64,000 bases of DNA. It comes from Aldehydirespirator sp965220645. Its GTDB lineage: Bacteria; Actinomycetota; Acidimicrobiia; Acidimicrobiales; Aldehydirespiratoraceae. The stretch lies in contig OZ244836.1 of NCBI GenBank assembly GCA_965220645.1, positions 682,001-746,000 on the forward strand. The letters run 5' to 3'. The translations under genes were made by a program, and so were the position numbers. The stretch's first letter is position 1; each line of letters opens with the position of its first letter. A model generated the notes under the pieces. The model had not been told where the DNA came from. It saw only the letters and a program-made list of their open reading frames with translations, and made no database searches. Of this stretch, positions 15,605 to 24,820 are shown one piece after another.

Positions 15605-17221
15605 TCAATATATAGCCAGGTCACAGGGCATTTTAGCTCTTGCTGACGTGTCGGAGGGGGACACGTCCGCGAAACAGGCCTTGTCGGCGTCTACTATCGC
15701 TTGAAGGTCACGGTCGAGTCGGTGGAGTTCGTCGACCTCGATCATTCCCAGATTCAGCGGCACGAGCAGCATCTCGAGCCATGCGATGCGGTCGGGATCG
15801 GGCACCGGTGGCAGCTGCCGCATCGGGAGCAAGCGCCGCTTCGGTGATCGCTGGCGCCGCGGGGGCTCGCTGTTGGCGAGGACCCAGTAGCCCTCGTTGA
15901 TGACGGGAACTCGAAGGATGTCGCCGCCGCCTGCGCCCCGGATCTGCGTCTTCAGTTCGATGGTCTCGCCTCGCCACTTGAACTTGTACCGCTCACGGTC
16001 GGCCACGCTCCTTCTCCTGGTCTCGTAGAGACGGCGGACGTCGACGGTTGTCTCGGTGGCTGAGCGGCTGGGGCGGGCCAGTCTCTGTGATGGTTCTGCC
16101 AGCCACTCGCTGACCCAGTCAGGCGGCGTGCACCGCCTCCGCAGCAACGCCCGGGCCTGCTGGAGCCGGGTTCGGGGCGCCACACCTGTGAACAAGCCCT
16201 CGGCGTGTCGCCGCAGCCGCTCAACCCGCCACGACATCGGGCTGTACTTGGCTGCACCGACTTCGGTTGTGGCGTAGAAGCTGCGGAGACTTCGAGCGAT
16301 CTGCGCGCCGTTGTAGACGATGTGGGAGACAGGGGCCAGCTCGGCCGGATCCCACGGGTCGTCGTCGACGTAGACCTCCCCAACAGACACCGGCCCCACA
16401 AAGAACACGGGCCTTCGCTCCCCGACGGCTCCGCGGGCCTCGCGGCGCGCATCATAGGGCGGTGGGCGCTCCACGACGACGGCCCCAGAGGCCATTTTCA
16501 TCTTGAGGCCACTGCTCGGGCGGAACGTGAACTGGTCCGCCGTGTCCGAGGGCCAGCTCGCACACACCACCGCACCCCCCGAAGCGATTATGTCCTCGCA
16601 CAACTGCCGCTGTCCCCTGTAGCCGTAGCGGACGGGGCCCAGCGAGCACAACAACGCCGCAACCGCGCGTCCCCCGGCATCCAACGCGGCCTGAAGCACG
16701 GCTCGGTCGATCTCTGAGAGAACGTCACCGATCACGGTGACACCCCTACGGGCCAGGCCCCGCCCGATGATCCGGGCCCGCCTCAGGTTCTCCGCGGACG
16801 GTGAACGCCGGCACGACGCGACATAGACGCTGTGAGCGTCGCGATCAGCGTCGAGTGTCCCGTCATAGGACAGGAACGGGTAGGTGCGCGACGCTCGGCG
16901 CAGGTTGAGCGGGAACTGCTCGTCGAACACGGTCACGAACCGCGAACCCGCCTCCTTAGCAAGCTCGAGTTCCTTCTCCGCCGCAGCCCGCGCGCCGCTC
17001 CAGCCCATCGGTGGCGCGTCGAGCGGACCCGGCTGCGACCTCACCGCGCCCGGAGAATCCCACAGGCCGTCCTCCAGCAGCTGGACCATCGAACCCGCAG
17101 TCAAAGCGGTCCTGGCCACGAGCCCCCAATCGTGTTGATGGACCCGCTTCAACAGCGCGAGAAACTGCCGCTGCTCGCCAGTCAAACCAGCCTCTACCAG
17201 ATCACTGAGAGTCGGACGCAT
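15605..17221 (-). CDS. DprA/Smf-like Rossmann protein with a long C-terminal extension
   Basis: 538 residues from ATG 17221 (MRPTLSDLVEAGLTGEQRQF); the open frame extends to 17407 without support. The middle follows the DprA Rossmann order: 'FLSYDGTL', 'ASCRRSPSAENLRRARIIG', 'ARRGVTVIGDVLSEIDRAVL', 'ALDAGGRAVAALLCSLGPV', 'FRPSSGLKMKMASGAVVVE', 'RRPVFFVGP'. Key DprA signatures are altered: the usual GxARGID reads GDVLSEID and RNRxIAxLS reads RPSSGLKMKMAS. About 200 C-terminal residues, including 'WRGETIELKTQIRGAGGGD', are not part of classical DprA. Classical DprA loads RecA in transformation; divergent Smf proteins also occur in defence loci. Here a defence role is a guess from neighbours. 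It diverges from the AlbA_2 gene across a palindrome-bearing promoter region. Confidence 0.6.
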   Translation of the reverse strand: MRPTLSDLVEAGLTGEQRQFLALLKRVHQHDWGLVARTALTAGSMVQLLEDGLWDSPGAVRSQPGPLDAPPMGWSGARAAAEKELELAKEAGSRFVTVFDEQFPLNLRRASRTYPFLSYDGTLDADRDAHSVYVASCRRSPSAENLRRARIIGRGLARRGVTVIGDVLSEIDRAVLQAALDAGGRAVAALLCSLGPVRYGYRGQRQLCEDIIASGGAVVCASWPSDTADQFTFRPSSGLKMKMASGAVVVERPPPYDARREARGAVGERRPVFFVGPVSVGEVYVDDDPWDPAELAPVSHIVYNGAQIARSLRSFYATTEVGAAKYSPMSWRVERLRRHAEGLFTGVAPRTRLQQARALLRRRCTPPDWVSEWLAEPSQRLARPSRSATETTVDVRRLYETRRRSVADRERYKFKWRGETIELKTQIRGAGGGDILRVPVINEGYWVLANSEPPRRQRSPKRRLLPMRQLPPVPDPDRIAWLEMLLVPLNLGMIEVDELHRLDRDLQAIVDADKACFADVSPSDTSARAKMPCDLAIY

Positions 17222-17538
17222 CAGATCGGGTCTTCGCTCATGTCGATGGTCTGGATCCAGTCGGGGACACCCTTCAACTGGTGGTTGTCGGTCAGGGAAA
17301 CCACACTCGGGCCGCGGGCGGGAGTTACTGTCGGTGTCGACGGCAAACCGGCGGTGTCCGCCGGCGTAGTCGCCTTCTGAAGCCGGAAGCACATGCATGA
17401 GCCTCACGCTTCAAGGGAATGATGCACTCGTGATAGCCCGACATGACCGTGACATTGCTAACGGCAAGCGCGATGCCTCTATCGGCAGGGCAGGCCGCAT
17501 ACGGGTGTTCAACCGACACCCGTCAGGCGTCCGTCCTG

Positions 17539-17564
17539 GAGAGATGATTTGCAAATCATCTCTC
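17539..17564. promoter_or_regulatory. 26-bp perfect palindrome, candidate operator
   Basis: A perfect inverted repeat centred at 17551/17552 (core gatgatttgcaaatcatc). It lies about 72 bp upstream of the AlbA_2/ATPase gene start and in the divergent region shared with the DprA-like gene. Confidence 0.65.
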
Positions 17565-17591
17565 ACAAATCCGCTAAATGGCGCATTTGGA

Positions 17592-17615
17592 ACAGATCAT
17601 TTGCGAATCATCTCT
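17592..17615. promoter_or_regulatory. Second, imperfect copy of the palindrome
   Basis: agatcatttgcgaatcatct, centred about 52 bp (roughly five helical turns) from the first palindrome and about 20-30 bp before the ATG at 17636. Spacing on the same DNA face suggests cooperative binding of one regulator, possibly the downstream gene product. Confidence 0.55.
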
Positions 17616-17635
17616 GCGGGGCTACCCTTGCCGTC

Positions 17636-19339
17636 ATGGCTCGACCACGGCCTCGGCTCGACGAGATACCCCGCCGGATGACAGTAGACGAGTTCTGGGA
17701 TCTCTTCGGCACCGTCGAGCACGAAGGACTCGACTTCAAAGGCGGGCCGAACGAAAGCCTGGACAGGGCAATACCAGCCATGGCCATGACCGACGGGGGT
17801 CTACTCGTCCTCGGAGTGGACGACCAGCGCCGGATGGTCGGCTGCCCGCTCACTCAGCGCATCCAAGACCGGATCACGGACTACGCGAAGGAGTGCCACG
17901 TCACCGTGGGGCTTCGCGGCGTGAGGGCGGGCGACCACCGGTTGACCATTGTCGAGGTGCCGGAAGTGCGCGGCCGCATCGTCACCACCACAGACGGTCG
18001 CCTGCTGCGACGGGTGGGCGGAGACTCCCAGTCGCTTCGAGGCGACGCGATGGCACGGTTCGTCCAAGACCGCGGGAGGGTCTCCGCCGAAGAGGAGCCG
18101 CTGGGTCGTGCGTTCGACCCGACTGACTTCGACCTAGACCACGTCAACTCGGCTCTGGAGAGCCAAGGACGGCCCTCCGTCGACCTCGCCGGTCTGGGTC
18201 GGGCGCTGACGGATCTGCATGTAGCGGAGTGCGTGGCAGACCCCGGCGAGGAGACCAGCCTCGTCGTGTTCAAGGCCGCCGCCGTGCTGTTCGCGCACGA
18301 CCCTCGTATCTTCGTTCCCGGCGCCGAGGTTCAACTCGTTCGGAGGGACGGCGTCGGTCCGGGTCCGGGTCCGGCTAGCGACCGGCAGCACTGCAGCGGG
18401 CCGTTGGCAGAGACTGTCGATTGCTGCCTCGCCTTCATCGAGCGCCACACCAGGAACTTCGAGGTGTTGTCGAAGACATACCGGGAGGTGATGCCCGAAT
18501 ACCCGCACTTCGTCGTGCGCGAGGCCCTGCTCAACGGTCTAGCGCACCGAGACTACGGCCTGTCGGGCGCCACCGTCGACATCACTGTGTGGGACGACCG
18601 CATCGAGTTCCACAGTCCGGGACCGTTGCCCGGACACATCACCCCCGACAACATGCGGTTCGAGCACTTCAGCCGCAACCGCAGGATCATGCGGGTGCTC
18701 AAGGACATCGGCCTGGTCGAAGAGTTCGGCGAGGGCGTCGACCGCATGTACAGGGCGATGGAGGAACGCCTGATGCAGCCGCCGACGTTCACCGCCGCCG
18801 AGGCTTCGCTGACCGTCACACTCCACAACCGGTTCCTCGTGAGCGTGGAGGACCAAGCCTGGCTGCAGTTGTTGGGCGCGGGGCCCGACTCGGCGGAGGA
18901 GCGGACAGCCCTGGTGGAGACACGGCGGAAGGGCCAACTGCCGAGACGGCATTTCGCTGGCGTGGTGCCGGGTGTGGACGTGGACCGGCTTCTATCAACT
19001 CTGGTGGCGAAGGGACTGTTGGCTCGCGTGGGCAGGGCCGGCGGGACTCGGTACGAACTGTCCCCAGAACTCGTGGCGAGAGCTGGGGGGTCGAGCATCG
19101 AGGTCCAACGGCGGCGTCGCCAGACGCTGCTGGACGAGATGGCCCGCAGGGGCAATCTCTCCCTGGCGGAGGCTGTCGACGTGCTGGGGGGAGACAGAGG
19201 AGCGGCCCGAGCGCTGATGGGCTCATTGGTTGCGGCCGGACTCGTCGTCGCGGAGGGCAACACCCGCGCCCGCCGCTACCGGCTCACCGACAGGGCAGGA
19301 GCCGCTCCGCCGAACGAGGACGGCCCCGCCCGGCCCTAG
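17636..19339 (+). CDS. AlbA_2 (Schlafen-type) DNA-binding / GHKL ATPase-like regulator
   Basis: 567 residues from ATG 17636. The N-terminal AlbA_2 domain shows 'TVEHEGLDFKGGPNESLDRAI' then 'AMTDGGLLVLGVDDQ'. A central GHKL-like ATP-binding part shows 'VREALLNGLAHRDYGLSG', 'DRIEFHSPGPLPGHI' and 'IGLVEEFGEGVDRM'. Two winged-helix-like segments follow ('LLSTLVAKGLLARVGRAGGT', 'RALMGSLVAAGLVVAEGNT'). This is the layout of the widespread 'ATP-binding protein / putative transcriptional regulator' family found in accessory and defence loci. The two palindromes directly upstream suggest autoregulation. Intact. Confidence 0.8.
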   Translation: MARPRPRLDEIPRRMTVDEFWDLFGTVEHEGLDFKGGPNESLDRAIPAMAMTDGGLLVLGVDDQRRMVGCPLTQRIQDRITDYAKECHVTVGLRGVRAGDHRLTIVEVPEVRGRIVTTTDGRLLRRVGGDSQSLRGDAMARFVQDRGRVSAEEEPLGRAFDPTDFDLDHVNSALESQGRPSVDLAGLGRALTDLHVAECVADPGEETSLVVFKAAAVLFAHDPRIFVPGAEVQLVRRDGVGPGPGPASDRQHCSGPLAETVDCCLAFIERHTRNFEVLSKTYREVMPEYPHFVVREALLNGLAHRDYGLSGATVDITVWDDRIEFHSPGPLPGHITPDNMRFEHFSRNRRIMRVLKDIGLVEEFGEGVDRMYRAMEERLMQPPTFTAAEASLTVTLHNRFLVSVEDQAWLQLLGAGPDSAEERTALVETRRKGQLPRRHFAGVVPGVDVDRLLSTLVAKGLLARVGRAGGTRYELSPELVARAGGSSIEVQRRRRQTLLDEMARRGNLSLAEAVDVLGGDRGAARALMGSLVAAGLVVAEGNTRARRYRLTDRAGAAPPNEDGPARP

Positions 19340-19388
19340 CCCACCGTCGCTAGGAAGCAGGCTGGGCCCCGCAGGTAGCAACGGCCTG

Positions 19389-19456
19389 GTGAGTGGCGGG
19401 AGGGAACCTCCCCCTCCCTTAGAACCGTACGTGAAGGTCTCCCGTCATACGGCTTC
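19389..19456 (-). ncRNA. Group II intron domains V and VI (3' remnant)
   Basis: On the minus strand 19456-19422 reads gaagccgtatgacgggagac then cttcacgtacggttc, the hallmark domain V hairpin with the AGC triad. It is followed by a G-rich hairpin (gggaggttccctccc) as domain VI. It lies just after the end of the maturase fragment, as in a genuine intron. Confidence 0.7.
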
Positions 19457-19645
19457 CACAGTCCGGCGTTGGGTTGAAGCAACGAGGTGCCAGTGAGCGA
19501 AGAGTTGTGGCTCGCGCTGACGGGCAGCGTCGAGCCATCTCCACGCCTTGGTGGGTTGGCCTCGCAATCGTCTGAACTTCTGCATCGCCCATCGGACGAG
19601 ATGTTCGTCGATGCGCGTCGCGATGGAATACAACTCGGGGCGGCA
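19445..19645 (-). pseudogene. Group II intron reverse transcriptase/maturase, C-terminal fragment
   Basis: Reads 'YSIATRIDEHLVRWAMQKFR' then 'RLRGQPTKAWRWLDAARQ', 'REPQLFAHWHLV' and 'RRTVEAV*', the maturase (GIIM) C-terminus of intron-encoded reverse transcriptases. The reverse-transcriptase body is gone because IS110 copy B begins at 19646. Non-functional remnant. Confidence 0.8.
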
Positions 19646-19666
19646 GCGTCCCATCTCTCCTATGTG

Positions 19667-20713
19667 TCAAGCAGCTAGGAGTTGGGGGTCCTGGAGGTGG
19701 GCGGCGTCGGCGTTGAGGGCTCGGTAGACGACGTCGGAGAGTCGGCGTTTGAGGACTCTCATGGCTTCTTTGGTGGTGTTGCCGCCGGTGGTTCGCCGGT
19801 CCAGCAAGCGGCGTGCTGGGGGGTGGTTGCTGGCCTGGGTGAGCGCGATGCGGTGTATGGCGGCGTTGAGTTGGCGGTTGCCGGCTCGGCTGAGTCGGTG
19901 CCGGTGGGTGTTGGCAGACCAGACCGGCAGCGGGGCGGTGCCGTTGTGGCGGGCGTATGCGTGCCGGGAGCGGAACCGGCCGATGCCGGCGGTCTCGCCG
20001 ATGATCTTGGCTGCTGTGAGCGGGCCCACGCCGTGCACTGAGCGCAGGTTCGGCGCGGCGTGGGCGGTTCGGGCGTCGAGTTCGTCGCCGAGGCTGGCGA
20101 TGATGGCGTTGAGGCTGCGGATTCGCTCGATGATCTCTGCGGCGATGCGCGCCACGACTGTGTCGAGGCCCTGGACGCGCTTGTGGGCGGCGTCGAGGTG
20201 CTTGCGGGTCGTCAACGCGCCCGCTGGAGGGTCGAATGCGGGGTCGATGTCATGGAGGTGCCAGCGCAGCCGGTTTATGCAGCGTGTGCGCTCGGCCACG
20301 AGGTCATCTCGGTGATCGACCAGCAGCCGGATCTCCCGGGAAGCAGCGTCGAGGTGCGCGGCGGGAAGATCGGGCTCGCGCTGCGCGGCGCGGGCCACCG
20401 CGAGCGCGTCTATGGGGTCTGACTTGCCATAGGTGCGGGCCGCGTCGCGGGCGTGGGCCATCAGCTTGGGCGGGACCCGCACGATGCGCTCGCCTGCTGC
20501 GAGCATGTCGGCCTCGAGGCGGCGCGACAGCTGCCGGCAGTCCTCGACTGCCCAGGTGCGCTCCGCTCCGAACCCCTGTGCCCAGCCGATCAGCGCCCGA
20601 TGATCGGCGGTGGTGGTGCCACCGGTGGTGCGGCAGCCGAGCTGGCGGCCCAGCTCGTCGACCGCGACAACAGTGTGGGTGCGCTTGTGCGCGTCGATTC
20701 CCAATGTGATCAT
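19667..20713 (-). CDS. IS110-family transposase, copy B
   Basis: 348 residues starting MITLGIDAHKRTH at 20713. Same DEDD and Transposase_20 motifs as copy A, with a handful of substitutions (for example 'RTTGGTTTADH', 'WAQGFG', 'WSANTHRH'). Intact, so both copies could supply enzyme. Confidence 0.93.
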   Translation of the reverse strand: MITLGIDAHKRTHTVVAVDELGRQLGCRTTGGTTTADHRALIGWAQGFGAERTWAVEDCRQLSRRLEADMLAAGERIVRVPPKLMAHARDAARTYGKSDPIDALAVARAAQREPDLPAAHLDAASREIRLLVDHRDDLVAERTRCINRLRWHLHDIDPAFDPPAGALTTRKHLDAAHKRVQGLDTVVARIAAEIIERIRSLNAIIASLGDELDARTAHAAPNLRSVHGVGPLTAAKIIGETAGIGRFRSRHAYARHNGTAPLPVWSANTHRHRLSRAGNRQLNAAIHRIALTQASNHPPARRLLDRRTTGGNTTKEAMRVLKRRLSDVVYRALNADAAHLQDPQLLAA

Positions 20714-20904
20714 GATGTCGTTGCCTTTCGTAGGTGAACGGTGCAAGGACCGGTCGGCGGGCACAGCTCAGTGGGGGCGATGCCACGCTCCTATCAAGCC
20801 ACACCGGCCGGTCCGCATCGTGTCGCCGGCCGCAAGACGGGACCTGGCCATGACGGCATCGAGTGGTAGAGCGAGCCGGCAACACCCGCCAATCATGCAC
20901 TGAA
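20714..20904 (-). ncRNA. Putative bridge-RNA region of IS110 copy B
   Basis: 191-bp leader. Compared with copy A it reads 'accact-cga-tgccg' where A has 'accact-tcg-tgccg'; I find one other difference (gagct/gagtt). The sequence outside copy B is ccaccactcgg, outside copy A ccaccacttga. Role inferred from family knowledge. Confidence 0.45.
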
Positions 20905-21812
20905 CCGAGTGGTGGAAATTGAGGTAGGCGTGGGGGTCCACCTGTAGGGGGCCATCGGCGTGATCCTCGGTGAGAAGTAGTCACCGACTCATCGAGGAGG
21001 ACACACCGATGACCCTGTCTGATACTGCCACAGCGCAGCTGTGGGAGACCTTCCGCGCCGGAGGTGGCGCGGAGTTGATCCGCGACGCGGTGGAGCTGGT
21101 GCTCCAAGAGCTGATCGAGGCCGAGGCGGCCGAGGCGATCGGCGCGGGCCGCTATGAGCGCAGCGAGCACCGCCGCACCGAGCGCAACGGGCACCGCGGC
21201 CGCTTGTTGGCCACCCAGGCGGGGGATGTGGAGCTGAAGATCCCCAAGCTGAGAAAGGGCAGCTTCTTTCCGTCGATGCTCGAGCCTCGCCGGCGCATCG
21301 ACAAGGCGCTGTACGCGGTGATCATGGAGGCCTATGTGGCTGGGGTGTCAACGCGCTCAGTCGATGACCTGGTGGCCGCTTTGGGCGCGGAGTCCGGCAT
21401 CTCGAAGTCGGAGGTGTCGCGTATTTGCGCCGGGCTCGACGAGACGGTGGAGGCGTTCCGTTCCCGCCGCCTGGACCACATCGAGTTCCCCTACGTCTAT
21501 CTGGACGCGACCTACCTCAATGTGCGCAACAGCGTCGCCCAGCCGGCGTCGATGGCCACCGTCGTGGCCACCGGGATCACCGCTGACGGCAACCGGGAGG
21601 TGCTGGGCTGCGACGTCGGCGACAGCGAGAGCGAGGGGTTCTGGCAGCAGTTCCTGTCCTCGTTGCGCGACAGGGGCCTCACCGGCGTGCGGCTGGTCAT
21701 CTCCGACGCGCACCGCGGGCTCGGCGCAGCCGCCGACCGCTGGTTCCAAGGAGCCGCCCGACAGCGCTGTCGGGTGCATTTCATCCGCATTAACCGGCCT
21801 TGGGGGTCGGGG

Positions 21813-23774
21813 TCAACTGATGGTTCGGTGGCGGGTGGTTGTGAGGTGCTGTTCGAGGTGTTCGATGACTCGGTCGTGGCGGGCGACCTCGTCGGTCCAG
21901 CCGCGTTGGTGGGCGTCGTCGCGAAGGGTGCGGATGTCGTCGAGTTGTTCGGCGATGACGGGTTCTCGGGCGGGGTCGGGGACGAAGTTGTCGCATTGTT
22001 CGCAGATGTTCGAGTAGGTGCAGGCGCCAGCGAGTGGGTCGCGTGAACAGAAGCCGTGTGCGACGCGGGTCTTGATCATTTCGGTGTGGAGCCAGTCGAC
22101 TTTGGCGGGGATTGCGGTGGTTCGGCCGGCTGGGACGACGAAGATGGGGCGCCGGGCGCGGACCTTGTCCATCGCGGTGTCATAGGCGGCTCGCACGGTG
22201 GGCGAGGCGAGCTGCGCGTAGCGCAACGTCATTTCGGGGGTGACGTGGCCGAGCAGCGCCATCAGCGCGGGCAGTGACATGCCGGCGTTGACGAGTTCGG
22301 TGCCGAAGGTGTGGCGGAGCTGGTGGGGCACGACTCGCAGTGGTTGCTTGCCGGGGCCGGTGAGCCCGGCGATGTTGACGGCGTCGTGGAGTCCGCGTCT
22401 GATCCGATGCGCTCCGGGGCGACGCCCGCGTTCGGTGAACACGAAGTCGCAGAGGCGTCCGTCGCGTGGATGCGGAAGGGGTCGTTGCCGGTCGCGGTTC
22501 TTGATCCAGGCGTCGAGCGCGGCGAGTGGTCCGGGGTCCAGCGGCACCATTCGTTCGGTGCCGAGCTTGCCGATTGGGACTTTGAGCCAGGTGCCGTGGG
22601 TGCCGAAGGTGACGAGGCAGTCGAGTTCGAGATCCAACAGTTCACCGATGCGCATCCCGGTGGCTCGCAGCAAGATGATCCCGGTTCTGGCGAAGTCGTC
22701 ATCGAGGTGTTCGACGGCGGCCATCAGATCGCGGTCGACGTCGCGTGGGAGCGCGCGTGGGAGGGGTTCGGGCAGGCGGGGCAGATCGGCGAGGAAGAAC
22801 AGCCGGCGGTTGGGTTGGCTGGCCCATCCCCATTCGGTGATGTCCTCAAAGAAGACGCGCAGGTCGACCACATCGTGGTGGAACTGGGTTGGCGACACGG
22901 TCCGCCCGCGACCGTTGTTGCCGCGACATGGCCGGGTTCGGGCCCAGGCGATGAACGGTTCGATGTGGACGTTGCGGTCGAGTTGATCGAGCCGTTCGAT
23001 GTCGGGGTGGTGGTCGGCGAGCCAGTCGCACAGGACCCGGATCGACTTGACCCGCATCTGCACCGTTGACGGTCGCAGCACCGTGGAGATCGTCTCGGCA
23101 TAGCGGACCACCTCGCGGGCGATCGCGGGTTGCGGGATCGTGGCTGCGTGTTGCGCAGCGTTCCGTGCCGGTGGTTGGCCGAGGCGGGGTGCGACGTGGC
23201 AGATGCCGAGCTGAAAGCAGACGTGATGCAGCGAGAACAGGCGCGTCTTCAACCGGGTCCGCGCAGATGCCGTCACGGCGGGACTGTCATCAAGCTCGGC
23301 AACGATCGCGTCGAAGTCGGCGTCGTCGAGATCGTCGATGGCCTTGTTGGCCCACACACAGATCATCGACGCTGCCAGGATCACAACCTGGCGGGTCCAG
23401 TTCTTGCTCCATCCGAGCCCCAACGCCATCTGTTCGGCTCGGGCGACGTCGTCGGGGTGAGCGGCGGCCCACACCGACGGCAGATCGCAGCCGGCCGGTT
23501 TGGTGAGCAGCAGCTCGAGATCGGGTCGCCGTCGGCCCGACACGAACAGCCACGTCGCGAACGGCCATGCCTTCACCCGGCGCAGATCCGCCAACCGGGC
23601 AACCGTCGGGCGTTGCATCCACACGCCCAGGTCCCGATGCACGCTCATGAACCGGCGAGCCCGATACACACGATCCCGCCGAGCACCAAGCGTGATCGAC
23701 AACGCCGCGACGTGGGCTTCGTAGTCGGCCAACACATCGACGGCCGTTTCCCCAGAGGCGACCGCAGCGATCAT
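21813..23774 (-). CDS. Tyrosine recombinase, TnpB-like (copy 2)
   Basis: Identical in predicted sequence to the 653-residue protein at 4248-6209: Arg in 'GMRIGELLDL', 'PHQLRHTFGTEL', 'LGHVTPEMTLRYAQ', and the C-terminal Cys cluster 'CTYSNICEQC'. Start ATG 23774 overlaps the stop of the TnpA-like gene. Complete, presumably active. Confidence 0.92.
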   Translation of the reverse strand: MIAAVASGETAVDVLADYEAHVAALSITLGARRDRVYRARRFMSVHRDLGVWMQRPTVARLADLRRVKAWPFATWLFVSGRRRPDLELLLTKPAGCDLPSVWAAAHPDDVARAEQMALGLGWSKNWTRQVVILAASMICVWANKAIDDLDDADFDAIVAELDDSPAVTASARTRLKTRLFSLHHVCFQLGICHVAPRLGQPPARNAAQHAATIPQPAIAREVVRYAETISTVLRPSTVQMRVKSIRVLCDWLADHHPDIERLDQLDRNVHIEPFIAWARTRPCRGNNGRGRTVSPTQFHHDVVDLRVFFEDITEWGWASQPNRRLFFLADLPRLPEPLPRALPRDVDRDLMAAVEHLDDDFARTGIILLRATGMRIGELLDLELDCLVTFGTHGTWLKVPIGKLGTERMVPLDPGPLAALDAWIKNRDRQRPLPHPRDGRLCDFVFTERGRRPGAHRIRRGLHDAVNIAGLTGPGKQPLRVVPHQLRHTFGTELVNAGMSLPALMALLGHVTPEMTLRYAQLASPTVRAAYDTAMDKVRARRPIFVVPAGRTTAIPAKVDWLHTEMIKTRVAHGFCSRDPLAGACTYSNICEQCDNFVPDPAREPVIAEQLDDIRTLRDDAHQRGWTDEVARHDRVIEHLEQHLTTTRHRTIS

Positions 23775-24820
23775 CGCTGCACCGCCCGAACCCGCGACCA
23801 CTCCGCAGCGATCGTCTCCGCGTTCGGGTGCACATACGCGGCGGTCGTTTCGGCGTGCGCGTGCCCCATCAGGTCCCGCAGCACCAACAGATCCATCCCC
23901 GCCGCGGCGAGCTCGGTCCCGAACGTGTGCCGCAGCCGATGCGGTCGCACCCGCTGGGCACCGGAACGAGCCCGATGCGTCCGGAACACCCGCCGCAACC
24001 CGGCCTCGCTCATCGCCTGCCCGGTCGTCGGACCGCGCAACACCACGAAACACTCCGGTGTAGTCAGCCCAGCCGGTCGCTCCACACGCAGATATGAACC
24101 CAACTCGGTGAAGAACGCCCGATCCACAGGCACCGTTCGCTGCTTGCCGCCCTTGCCGGTGACAGTCACCTGTCGCATCCCGACATCGATGTCGGCCAAA
24201 CGCAGCGACCGCACCTCCGACGCGCGCAGGCCGCCGAGCAACATCAACAACACCACCGCCCGGTCACGATGACGGTCCAGATCGGCCAAGAACACCGCGA
24301 CCTCGCCGGCCGGCAAACTCTCAGGCAACGGACGTGCCTGACGCACCAGCCGACCATCGGAACCCGAACGACGGCCACCAACATGGCCGAGCATCCCGCG
24401 GCGAACCTGGCGCAGCCCGCCCGAGCGTCGAGGCGACGGCACCGGATTCACCTCGACCTCGCCGCTCATCACCAAGTAGTCGAACAAGCCACGCACCGCC
24501 GCCACGCGACGGTTCATCGTCGACGCCGCCGCGCCACGACGCTCCTGCAATCGGACCACCCGACGGCCAGCCGTCGGCACCGCAGCGGACTGCCACGCCA
24601 GCCAATCGAACAGGTCCATCGCCACCACATCAGCCACCGCAATCGACCGATCCTCAAGGAAACGGGCCAAGTTCAACGCATCGAACGCATACGCCCGAAC
24701 CGTTCGCGGTGAGAACTCACGGACCTCCAGATGCGCCAGCCACCGATTCGCCAGACCGACCACATCGCCACCACCGACCAGACGGTGACCGCCATCGACG
24801 ACCGCTACCCGCAACCCCAT
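23771..24820 (-). CDS. Tyrosine recombinase, TnpA-like (copy 2)
   Basis: Identical in predicted sequence to the 349-residue protein at 3202-4251, including 'LGGLRASEVRSL', 'HRLRHTFGTEL' and 'GHAHAETTAAYVH'. It starts at the ATG at 24820 and overlaps the downstream recombinase by 4 bp. It is on the strand opposite to the interrupted IS256 gene, so its expression cannot depend on the IS256 promoter. Confidence 0.93.
   Translation of the reverse strand: MGLRVAVVDGGHRLVGGGDVVGLANRWLAHLEVREFSPRTVRAYAFDALNLARFLEDRSIAVADVVAMDLFDWLAWQSAAVPTAGRRVVRLQERRGAAASTMNRRVAAVRGLFDYLVMSGEVEVNPVPSPRRSGGLRQVRRGMLGHVGGRRSGSDGRLVRQARPLPESLPAGEVAVFLADLDRHRDRAVVLLMLLGGLRASEVRSLRLADIDVGMRQVTVTGKGGKQRTVPVDRAFFTELGSYLRVERPAGLTTPECFVVLRGPTTGQAMSEAGLRRVFRTHRARSGAQRVRPHRLRHTFGTELAAAGMDLLVLRDLMGHAHAETTAAYVHPNAETIAAEWSRVRAVQR

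Larger units (their letters stand above)
19646..20904 (-). mobile_element. IS110-family insertion sequence, copy B
   Basis: 1259 bp, the inverted near-identical partner of 6721-7979. Its leader end (20904) directly abuts the left terminal region of IS256 copy 2 (ccgagtggtgg). Its other end truncates a group II intron. Confidence 0.88.

Noticed and set aside
6721..20904. Composite transposon formed by the two IS110 copies
   Set aside because: IS110 elements do not form classical composite transposons with terminal repeats and target duplications, and each copy is explained by targeting of IS256 ends. Only the bracketing is reported.
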